Part shown: piece by piece, positions 55,779 to 63,246 of the stretch
How positions within the stretch are numbered: position 1 is the stretch's first letter
Layout of the letters: each line of letters opens with the position of its first letter
Source of the DNA: Aquimonas voraii
GTDB lineage: Bacteria > Pseudomonadota > Gammaproteobacteria > Xanthomonadales > Xanthomonadaceae
Direction: 5' to 3'
Assembly (NCBI RefSeq): GCF_900101825.1
Contig: NZ_FNAG01000008.1
Span: 62,001-126,000, forward strand
DNA length: 64,000 nucleotides
Made by a program: the position numbers and the translations under genes
Notes under the pieces: model-generated
Databases searched by the model: none
The model's input: only the letters and a program-made list of their open reading frames with translations
Told to the model about the DNA's origin: nothing

Positions 55779-56954
55779 ATGGCGGCCTCTGAGCGCGTCG
55801 GTGCACTGCGCCAGTACCTGGCGCTGCTGCCGGTGGCGCTGGGCAACCTCTGGCGCAGCCGCTGGGCCAGCCTGTCGATCCTGCTCAGCGTGACCCTGCT
55901 GATGCTGGTGGTGCTCGGCTTCCTCGGCATGACCCGCGGCTTCGAATACACCGCGCGCAATGCCGGCAGCGATGCCGTCGCGGTGGTGCTGTGGGACCAG
56001 GCGACCTCGGAGTCGACCAGCCGCCTGTCGCGCGAGCAGGTCGAGCTGCTGCGGGTGGCGCCGGCCGCCGCTGGGGTGGCCTTCTCGCCCGAATTCGCGA
56101 TGACCGTGAGTCTGTTCACCGACGCCAGCGGCGCCCGCCTGAACATGCTGCTGCGCGGCGTCGGCAGCGCCGGGCCGGGCCTGCGCGCCGGCTTCCGGCT
56201 GCTCGAAGGGCGCATGTACGAGGACGGCCGCAACGAGCTGATCATCGGCCGCAGCCTGCAGCAGCGGCTCGGCGGCGTGCGCCTCGGCGACCGGCTCGGT
56301 CTGGCCGGTCGCGACTGGACCGTGGTCGGCGTGTTCGCGCTCGACAGCGCCGCGCTCGAGGCCGAACTGTGGGCGGGGCTGGCCGCCGTGCAGTCGGCCT
56401 ATCGGCGCGAGAACCAGCTGCAGTCGGTGCGCCTCGACCTGCGCGACGCCGGTAGCCTCGCCGCCCTGCAGGACCACATCGACGCCGACCCGCGGCTCGA
56501 GCTCGACGTGCGCACCGAGCGCGAGCGCTACCGCGACCAGGTCGAGGGCACCACCCTCCTGATGCGTTACGTCGGCTGGCCGCTGTCGCTGCTGCTGGCG
56601 CTGGGCTGCATCGCCGGCGTCTTCAACATCATGAGCACGCGCGTCTACGGACAGCGTCGCTCGATCCGCATCCTCCACCTGCAGGGCTTCGGCACGCCGG
56701 CGATCTTCCTCGCCGTGCTAAGCGAGGCGCTGCTGCTGAGCGCGCTGGGTGGGCTGCTGGGTCTGCTGCTCGCCCTGCTGCTGATCGATGGTTTGGGTGC
56801 CAACACGCTGGGCGAGGGCTACACGCATGTGCAGTACGTGCTGCGGGTGGACGCGGCCGCGGCGGCGCAGGCGCTGGGCCTGGCCATGGTGGTGGGCTTG
56901 CTCGGCGGGATCGTGCCCGCCGCGCGTGGAATCCGGGGGCAGTTCGCATGGTGA
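55779..56954 (+). CDS. FtsX/MacB-type ABC permease 2
   Basis: A 391-residue paralogue-like permease with the same plan: N-terminal helix (LSILLSVTLLMLVVLGFLGM), periplasmic domain, and three C-terminal helices with RVYGQRRSIRILHLQGFGTP as the coupling loop. It starts 1 nt after the previous stop and overlaps the adaptor gene by 7 nt. It probably heterodimerises with permease 1. Confidence 0.9.
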   Translation: MAASERVGALRQYLALLPVALGNLWRSRWASLSILLSVTLLMLVVLGFLGMTRGFEYTARNAGSDAVAVVLWDQATSESTSRLSREQVELLRVAPAAAGVAFSPEFAMTVSLFTDASGARLNMLLRGVGSAGPGLRAGFRLLEGRMYEDGRNELIIGRSLQQRLGGVRLGDRLGLAGRDWTVVGVFALDSAALEAELWAGLAAVQSAYRRENQLQSVRLDLRDAGSLAALQDHIDADPRLELDVRTERERYRDQVEGTTLLMRYVGWPLSLLLALGCIAGVFNIMSTRVYGQRRSIRILHLQGFGTPAIFLAVLSEALLLSALGGLLGLLLALLLIDGLGANTLGEGYTHVQYVLRVDAAAAAQALGLAMVVGLLGGIVPAARGIRGQFAW

Positions 56955-58042
56955 ACGAAGTGATGGATGAGCGCGCACGCGCCGGGGAATCGCAGGAAGA
57001 GCGCGCGCGTCGCGAGGCCCTGCTGCAGCGGATGCTGGGCTCACCCCCGCCCGCCCATGGGCAGGCCGCGGCCAGCGCGCGTGCGCCGATGCCGCCCCTG
57101 GCCTGGCTGCTTGGCGCGCTGGTGCTGGCGCAGGGCCTGGTGCTCGGCTACCTGCTGCTGGGGCCGGAAGATGCCGAGTCCGTGCCGGCGCCCGTCGCGA
57201 GCGCGGCGGCCGCCCCTGCGTCGGCGCCGCCGCCGGCATTGCCTGCGACCCGGCTGGAAGCCTCGGGCTACATCAGCGCGGCGCGGGTGGCGACGGTGTC
57301 CGCGCGCACGCTCGGCCTGATCACCGAGGTGGCGATCGAGGAGGGCAGCCTGGTCGAGCAGGGCCAGGTGCTGGCGCGGCTGGAGGACACCCAGGCGCGG
57401 TTGGAGCTGGGTCTCGCCCAGGCGCGTCGGCGCGCCGCCGAAGCGCGCCTGCGCAGCAGCGAGGCGCAGGCCGAAGAGGCGCGGCAGACGCTGGAGCGCG
57501 AGCGCTCGCTGCGCGGCGACGGCTATGCCAGTGCGGCCAGCATCGAGCGCGCGGCGACCGCGCTGGCGACGGCGCGGGCGCAGGTCGACCTGGCCCGCGC
57601 CGATCTGCAGCTGTCCGCGCTGGAAGTGCAGCGCTTCGAGGTGCTGCTCGACGACCACAGCATCCGCGCGCCCTTCGCCGGCGTGGTGGTGTCGAAGAAC
57701 GCGCAGCCCGGCGAGGTGCTGGCGCCGAGCGCGGCCGGCGGCGGCTACACCCGCACCGGCATCTGCACCATCGTTGACATGGAATCCCTGGAAATCGTGG
57801 TCGACGTCAACGAGCAGATGATCGCTCGGGTGCAGCCCGGCCAGGCGGTCGAGGCCGAACTGTATGCGCATCCGGGCTGGACGATCGCCGGTCGCGTGCA
57901 CAAGGTGATGCCGAATGCCGACCGCGCTCGCGGCACCGTGCGCGTGCGGATCGAGCTGCTCGACCGCGATCCGCGGATCCTGCCTGACAAGGCCGTCAAG
58001 GTCGCCTTCCTCGACGGCGAGGGCCTGGCCGATGTCCGCTGA
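56948..58042 (+). CDS. HlyD/MacA-type periplasmic adaptor
   Basis: A 364-residue adaptor. A membrane helix (LAWLLGALVLAQGLVLGYLLLG, about 48-69) is preceded by a charged cytosolic tail. An Ala/Pro linker and the split lipoyl domain follow (TVSARTLGLITEVAIEEGSLV; FAGVVVSKNAQPGEVLAPSA), flanking an alpha-hairpin rich in Ala/Glu/Arg (about 165-230), then a beta-barrel domain. It would connect the inner-membrane permeases to an outer-membrane TolC-like channel encoded elsewhere. Confidence 0.9.
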   Translation: MVNEVMDERARAGESQEERARREALLQRMLGSPPPAHGQAAASARAPMPPLAWLLGALVLAQGLVLGYLLLGPEDAESVPAPVASAAAAPASAPPPALPATRLEASGYISAARVATVSARTLGLITEVAIEEGSLVEQGQVLARLEDTQARLELGLAQARRRAAEARLRSSEAQAEEARQTLERERSLRGDGYASAASIERAATALATARAQVDLARADLQLSALEVQRFEVLLDDHSIRAPFAGVVVSKNAQPGEVLAPSAAGGGYTRTGICTIVDMESLEIVVDVNEQMIARVQPGQAVEAELYAHPGWTIAGRVHKVMPNADRARGTVRVRIELLDRDPRILPDKAVKVAFLDGEGLADVR

Positions 58043-58727
58043 GCCCCTGTTCCGACTCCGCGGAATCGGCCGCACCTATCAGCGCGGCACCGAACCCGTG
58101 CGCGTTCTGGACGAGCTCGACCTCGACATCGCCGAGGGCGAGTTCGTCGCCATCATGGGCCCCTCGGGCTCGGGCAAGACCACCCTGCTGAACCTGCTGG
58201 CCGGCATCGACCGTCCCGATCGCGGCGAGATCAGCTGCCTCGGCCAGCGGCTCGATCGAATGAGCGCAGGCGAGCTGACCGCCTGGCGCGCGCGCACAGT
58301 CGGCTTCGTGTTCCAGGCCTACAACCTGCTGCCGGTGATGAGCGCGGCGCGCAACATCGAAATGCCCCTGCTGCTGACCCGGTTGGATGCCGCCGAGCGC
58401 CGTCGCCGGGTGGCCGCAGCGCTGGATCTCGTGGGTCTGTCTGACTGCGCCGCGCGCCTGCCCTCGCAGCTCTCCGGCGGGCAGCAGCAGCGGGTGGCGA
58501 TCGCGCGGGCCATCGTCGCCGATTCGAAGCTGCTGCTTTGCGACGAGCCCACCGGCAACCTCGACCGCAAGTCCTCCGAGGAGGTGCTGCAGACTCTGGC
58601 CCTGCTCAACGAGCGCTTCGGCAAGACCGTCCTGATGGTGACCCACGACCAGCGCGCCGCCGCCGTCGCGCGGCGCCGCTGCTACCTCGACAAGGGGCAG
58701 TTCGTGGAGCATGCCGATGCCGCCTGA
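58032..58727 (+). CDS. LolD/MacB-type ABC ATPase
   Basis: A 231-residue ATPase with GPSGSGKTT, a Q-loop in VGFVFQAYNLLPVMSA, signature LSGGQQQRVAIARAI, Walker B LLLCDEPTGNLD and VTHDQRAA. It overlaps the adaptor gene by 11 nt and the JAMM gene by 17 nt. It powers the two FtsX-type permeases upstream. Confidence 0.93.
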   Translation: MSAEPLFRLRGIGRTYQRGTEPVRVLDELDLDIAEGEFVAIMGPSGSGKTTLLNLLAGIDRPDRGEISCLGQRLDRMSAGELTAWRARTVGFVFQAYNLLPVMSAARNIEMPLLLTRLDAAERRRRVAAALDLVGLSDCAARLPSQLSGGQQQRVAIARAIVADSKLLLCDEPTGNLDRKSSEEVLQTLALLNERFGKTVLMVTHDQRAAAVARRRCYLDKGQFVEHADAA

Positions 58728-59157
58728 GCCCGCCCTCCACCTGTCCGTGCAGGCCCGTGCCGAGCTGCTCGCCGCCGCCCGCGCCCGCTGGCCCTACGAG
58801 GCCTGCGGCGTGCTGCTGGGCGAGGACGCCGCGCCGTCGCCACCGCGGGTGGCGGCAGCCCTCGCGCTCGACAACGTCGCCGCCGGCCATCGCGGCACCG
58901 CCTTCGCCCTGGAGCCCGCCGACCTGCAGAGGGCCGGCGCGCAGGCACGGGCCCGCGGGCTGGAGCTGATCGGCTTCTTCCACAGCCATCCCGGTGGACG
59001 CGCCTGGCCTTCCGCCAAGGACGAGGCCGCAGCCTGCTGGCCGGGTTACCACCACCTGATCGTCGCCATCGATGCCGCCGGGACGGTCGACATCGGCGCC
59101 TTCGCCTGCACCGAAGCGGGTTGGCGCGCGCATCCACTCCGCGAGGAATCCGCATGA
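58711..59157 (+). CDS. JAMM/MPN+ metalloprotease (M67 family)
   Basis: A 148-residue single-domain protein with a complete JAMM zinc site: Glu30 in YEACGVLLG, then HSHP (His91, His93), seven residues, Ser101, two residues, Asp104. Bacterial relatives remove residues or adducts from the C-terminal Gly-Gly of ubiquitin-like sulfur carriers (Mec+ on CysO; QbsD on QbsE). Directly downstream is a gene for a MoaD-like domain fused to rhodanese and E1, so that fusion is the likely substrate. A second ATG lies 6 nt downstream. Confidence 0.9.
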   Translation: MPMPPEPALHLSVQARAELLAAARARWPYEACGVLLGEDAAPSPPRVAAALALDNVAAGHRGTAFALEPADLQRAGAQARARGLELIGFFHSHPGGRAWPSAKDEAAACWPGYHHLIVAIDAAGTVDIGAFACTEAGWRAHPLREESA

Positions 59158-60578
59158 TCCGCGTCCTGATACCCACCCCGCTGCGCAGCCACACCCAGGG
59201 CCGCAAGGAAGTCGAGGTCAGCGCGTCCGCCGTCGGCGAGGCGCTGCGGGCCCTGGTCCAGCAGCACCCCGGGCTGGCCGCGCAGCTGTTCGATGAGGAC
59301 GGCCGCCTGCGGCGCTTCGTCAACCTGTTCCTCGACGACGAGGACGTGCGCATGCACGCGGGTCTGGACACGCCGCTCGAAGGGCGCCGCGTGCTGGAGA
59401 TCCTGCCGGCGGTGGCAGGCGGCAGCGGGCTCAGCCTGGCCGAGTGGCGCGCCCATCTGCAGCAGTCGATCCCGCGTATCGGCGTGGCCGAGTTGGGCGC
59501 CCTTGGCGAAGCGCCGCTGCTGGTCGACGTGCGCAGCGATGACGAATGGCGGCAGGGCCACCTGCCCGGCGCCCTGCACATCGACCGTGGCTTTCTCGAG
59601 GTGCGCGCCGAATCGCGGCTGCCGGACCGCGACCGCGCACTCGTCGTGTACTGCGAGTCCGGCACGCGCTCGCTGTTCGCCGCGCAAACCCTGCTGACGC
59701 TGGGCTACACGCGGGTGCACAGCCTCGACGGAGGCATCCAGGCCTGGAAGCAGGCCGGTCAGGCCGTCGAGCTGCCGCGCACGCTCGATGCCCCCGAGCG
59801 CCGCCGCTACCAGCGCCACCTCGCGATCCCCGAGGTGGGCGAGGCCGGACAACTGCGCCTGCTGCAGGCGCGGGTACTGCTGATCGGTGCCGGTGGACTC
59901 GGTTCGCCGGCCGCCCTGTACTTGGCGGCGGCGGGCGTCGGCACGCTCGGCCTGGTCGACGACGACGTGGTCGACGAGAGCAACCTGCAGCGCCAGGTGC
60001 TGCACGCCAATGACTGGGTCGGCCGGCCCAAGCTGGACAGCGCGCAGGCGCGGCTGTCGGCGCTCAATCCGGGCATCCGCCTGCGCCTGCATCCGCTGCG
60101 TCTGTCGAGCGACAACGCCCGCGCGCTGTTCGCCGACTACGACCTGGTCGTCGACGGCTCGGACAACTTCGCCACCCGCTACGTCATCAACGACACCTGC
60201 GTGGCCCTGGGCCTGCCCTTCGTGCACGGCTCGGTGTACCGCTTCGATGGCCAGGTCAGCGTGTTCGCCGCGCCGGGCGGTCCCTGCTACCGCTGCCTCT
60301 ACCCCGAGCCGCCGCCGCCCGAGCTTGCGCCCTCCTGCGCCGAGGCCGGAGTGCTGGGCGTGCTGCCCGGCACCATCGGCCTGCTGCAGGCGACCGAAGC
60401 CATCAAGCTGATCCTCGGTGTGGGCGAGCCGCTGGTCGGCCACGCCCTGCGCTACGACGCGCTGGCCGCGCGCTTCAGCCGGCTCGCCTTCCGCCGCGAT
60501 CCCGATTGTCCCTGCTGCGGCGCGAGGCGCGCCGATGCCCTGGCCATGCCGGCCGCCAGCAGCTGTGCGCTGGCATGA
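59154..60578 (+). CDS. MoaD/ThiS-rhodanese-ThiF fusion (sulfur carrier activation)
   Basis: A 474-residue three-domain protein. Residues 1-90 are a MoaD/ThiS ubiquitin-like domain ending LPAVAGG (Gly89-Gly90), followed at once by SGLS. Residues about 105-205 are a rhodanese (YCESGTRS, Cys167). Residues about 212-455 are a MoeB/ThiF E1 with GAGGLGSP (245-252), DESNLQRQV, catalytic-type Cys395 in APSCAEAGVLG, and zinc Cys 378/381 with CPCC at 452-455. MoeB-rhodanese fusions usually have rhodanese last; here it sits between carrier and E1. It is predicted to make a thiocarboxylate at Gly90 once exposed. Confidence 0.92.
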   Translation: MIRVLIPTPLRSHTQGRKEVEVSASAVGEALRALVQQHPGLAAQLFDEDGRLRRFVNLFLDDEDVRMHAGLDTPLEGRRVLEILPAVAGGSGLSLAEWRAHLQQSIPRIGVAELGALGEAPLLVDVRSDDEWRQGHLPGALHIDRGFLEVRAESRLPDRDRALVVYCESGTRSLFAAQTLLTLGYTRVHSLDGGIQAWKQAGQAVELPRTLDAPERRRYQRHLAIPEVGEAGQLRLLQARVLLIGAGGLGSPAALYLAAAGVGTLGLVDDDVVDESNLQRQVLHANDWVGRPKLDSAQARLSALNPGIRLRLHPLRLSSDNARALFADYDLVVDGSDNFATRYVINDTCVALGLPFVHGSVYRFDGQVSVFAAPGGPCYRCLYPEPPPPELAPSCAEAGVLGVLPGTIGLLQATEAIKLILGVGEPLVGHALRYDALAARFSRLAFRRDPDCPCCGARRADALAMPAASSCALA

Positions 60579-61834
60579 GCCGCGCGCTTGCGGAGGCGCT
60601 GCGCGCGCCGGCGGAGAAGCGCTATCGCGCGGGCACCCAGCGCCAGCGCGCACCGCAGGAGACCCTGGCGCGGCTGCGCCCGCTGATGCCGGAGCTCGGC
60701 ATCACCCGGCTCGCCAACATCACCGGCCTCGACCACATCGGCCTGCCGGTGTGGGTGGCGATCCGGCCCAATTCGCGCGGGCTGTCGTCCTCGCAGGGCA
60801 AGGGCCTGAGCCACGACTGCGCCAAGGTCTCGGCGCTCATGGAGTCGATCGAGAACTGGCATGCCGAACACATCATGCTGCCGCTGCGCCGCGAATCCGC
60901 GCGGCGGCTGGCGCAGGGCGCGGCGGTGGCGGACATCGGCGGGCTCGGCCACTACGAGGCCGCGCCGCCGCGCGCCGACCTGCCGATCGACTGGGTGCAG
61001 GGACTCGACCTGTTCAACGGGCGCGACACCTGGCTGCCGCTGGATTGCGTCAGCACCTCCTATGTGGTCGGCCCCGGCGGTGAGCTTGGCGCCGCCTTCG
61101 TGCAGTCGAGCAACGGTCTGGCCGGCGGCAACTCCCTGCTGGAGGCGACCTGCCATGCCCTGTCCGAGCTGATCGAGCGCGACGCCATCGCCCGTCGCGC
61201 TGATGCCCTGCGCCGCCACGAGGCCGCGCTGCGGGTCGATCCCGACAGCGTCGATGATGTCGACTGCCGCGGCCTGCTGCTGCGCCTGCGCGAGGCGGGC
61301 ATGCAATTCAGCCTGCTCGACCTGACGATCGACACCGGCGTGCCGGTGTATGCCTGCTGCATCGTCGACGCCGCCGAGCAGACGCGTTGGCGCCACCTGC
61401 CGGCCTTCAACGGCTACGGCTGCCATCTGGATCCGGCGATCGCCCTGCTGCGCGCGATCACCGAAGCCGTGCAAAGCCGCCTGACCCACATCAGCGGCAG
61501 CCGCGACGACATCTTCCCCGAGGACTACCGGCGTGGTGGCCACCCCGACGAGCTCGCCAGCCTGCGCGCGCGCATGGCCGAGGGCGCGCCGCAGCGGCGC
61601 TTCGCCGAGCGCCGCAGCCAGGCCGGCAGTGACTTCCGCGCGGATCTCGACGCCCTGCTGGAGGGCTTGCGCCGGGTCGGCCTCGGGCAGGCGCTGGTGG
61701 TCGATCTCTCGCAGCCGCAGCTAGGCGTGCCGGTGGTGAAAGCCGTGGTGCCGGGCCTTGCGGCGCCCACCGTCCTGCTGGGCGGGCGGCGCGTCCGCCA
61801 GGGGCGGGTCTGGCGGGCGGAGGATGCCGCATGA
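60575..61834 (+). CDS. Second YcaO protein, TfuA-associated (thioamidation type)
   Basis: A 419-residue stand-alone YcaO. It has LGITRLANITGLDHIGLPVW, the SSSQGKGLSHDCAKVSALME continuing into SIENWHAEH block, and the GGNSLLEATCHALSELIERD motif, typical of YcaOs paired with TfuA in archaeal McrA thioglycine formation and in thioamitide clusters. There is no proline-rich C-terminus and no fused C domain, unlike the first YcaO. It is predicted to phosphorylate a backbone amide for thioamide formation. ATGA overlaps on both sides. Confidence 0.9.
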   Translation: MSRALAEALRAPAEKRYRAGTQRQRAPQETLARLRPLMPELGITRLANITGLDHIGLPVWVAIRPNSRGLSSSQGKGLSHDCAKVSALMESIENWHAEHIMLPLRRESARRLAQGAAVADIGGLGHYEAAPPRADLPIDWVQGLDLFNGRDTWLPLDCVSTSYVVGPGGELGAAFVQSSNGLAGGNSLLEATCHALSELIERDAIARRADALRRHEAALRVDPDSVDDVDCRGLLLRLREAGMQFSLLDLTIDTGVPVYACCIVDAAEQTRWRHLPAFNGYGCHLDPAIALLRAITEAVQSRLTHISGSRDDIFPEDYRRGGHPDELASLRARMAEGAPQRRFAERRSQAGSDFRADLDALLEGLRRVGLGQALVVDLSQPQLGVPVVKAVVPGLAAPTVLLGGRRVRQGRVWRAEDAA

Positions 61835-63228
61835 ACTGCTTCGTCTTCCTCGGTCCCAGCCTGCCGCTGGCACGCGCCCGCGCCCATCTGCAGGCCGAAT
61901 ACCTGCCGCCGGTGGCGATGGGCGACGTCTATGCGCTGGTGCGCAGCCGCGCCCGACCCGGTGACCACATCGCCCTGATCGACGGCGTGTTCGAGCAGGT
62001 GCCCGCGGTCTGGCACAAGGAGATCCTGTTCGCGCTCGAACGCGGGGTGCACGTGCACGGCGCCTCCAGCATGGGGGCGCTGCGCGCCGCCGAGCTGCAG
62101 GCTTTCGGCATGCGCGGGGTTGGTCGCATCTTCGAGGCCTTCCGCGATGGCGTGCTGGAGGACGACGACGAGGTCGCGGTAGTGCATGCGCCGGCCGAGG
62201 CGGCGTTCCGTCCGCTGTCGGCGGCGATGGTGTCGATCCGCGCCCTGCTGCAGCGCCTGCAGGGCCAGGGCCTGCTGGGGGCGGAACAGGCCGCGCGTCT
62301 TGCCGAGCTCAGCAAGCAGCGTCCCTACTGGGAGCGCAGCTGGGCCGAGCTGCTGGCCGATGCGCGCGCGCTGGCGCTCGGCGCAGCGGTGGAGGACGCG
62401 ATCCGCAGCATCAGTCGCGAGGACGACGCCAAAGCGCTGGATGCGATCGAGCTGCTGGACACCCTCGCGCGTGAGTTGGCGGCGCCGGCGCGTCCGCACG
62501 CGGCCACGTTCGCTCTGGAGCAGACGCGCTTCTGGCGCGGGCTGGCGGCCTCGCAGGAGCCGCGCCTGCGCAGTGCCGACAGCGGGCAGTCGCCGACTGT
62601 GAAACATGACGCGCTGCTGCGCGACGTGCGCGCGCTGGCGCCGGACCGGCGCGAACTGCTGCGCGAAGCCCTGCTGCTGCGGCTGCTCTCCGAGCAGGCG
62701 CAGCGCCAGGCTCCGCCCACTGCCGATGAGCTGCGGGCGGCTGCCTTGCGCCTGGCCGATCGCAAGGGCCTGGCCGGGCAGGCGGCGCTCGATGCCTATC
62801 GGGCGGAGCAGGAGCTGGACAGCGGCGACTGGCGCCACTGGCTGCAGTTGGAGGTGGTGGCCGAGCGCCTGATCGCCCAGTCCGGGGCTGGTCTGGACGG
62901 CTTCCTGCTGCTCCTGCTGAAGGCCGAAGGCCGGCTGGACGCTGGCCGCGAGCGGGTGCAGGCCCAGCAACAGCGCCTGCAGGAACTCGGCATCGAGCGC
63001 CCTGAGCTGGCCGATGCCGGCATCGGCGCCGACGCCCTGCAGCACTGGTACGAGGCCTCGACCGGCAACCGGATGCTGCCGGACCCCGAAACCTATGCGC
63101 ACAGCCTGGGTTTCAGCAGCCTGCGCGACCTGCTGATGGTGCTGCTCGCGGCCTACATCGGTGGCGAGGGCAAGAGCGCGGCGGCCGCGCAGCCTGCGTC
63201 GGCGCCGGGCTCGGCCGAAACCGCCTGA
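61831..63228 (+). CDS. TfuA-like protein
   Basis: A 465-residue protein whose N-terminal 200 residues match TfuA (MNCFVFLGPSLPLARA, GDVYALVRSRARPGDHIALI, HKEILFALERGVHVHGASSM, GALRAAELQAFGMRGVGRIF). The C-terminal 250 residues are helical and unassigned. TfuA partners YcaO in thioamide formation and may deliver sulfur from a carrier or sulfide. It is the last gene of the cluster, ending 18 nt before a convergent gene. Confidence 0.9.
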   Translation: MNCFVFLGPSLPLARARAHLQAEYLPPVAMGDVYALVRSRARPGDHIALIDGVFEQVPAVWHKEILFALERGVHVHGASSMGALRAAELQAFGMRGVGRIFEAFRDGVLEDDDEVAVVHAPAEAAFRPLSAAMVSIRALLQRLQGQGLLGAEQAARLAELSKQRPYWERSWAELLADARALALGAAVEDAIRSISREDDAKALDAIELLDTLARELAAPARPHAATFALEQTRFWRGLAASQEPRLRSADSGQSPTVKHDALLRDVRALAPDRRELLREALLLRLLSEQAQRQAPPTADELRAAALRLADRKGLAGQAALDAYRAEQELDSGDWRHWLQLEVVAERLIAQSGAGLDGFLLLLLKAEGRLDAGRERVQAQQQRLQELGIERPELADAGIGADALQHWYEASTGNRMLPDPETYAHSLGFSSLRDLLMVLLAAYIGGEGKSAAAAQPASAPGSAETA

Positions 63229-63246
63229 GCCCGACGCAGGCGTCGA

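Noticed and set aside
58711-59157. JAMM protein as the leader peptidase
   Set aside because: Known bacterial JAMM enzymes act on ubiquitin-like carriers, and such a carrier is encoded next door. The possibility is kept only as a test.
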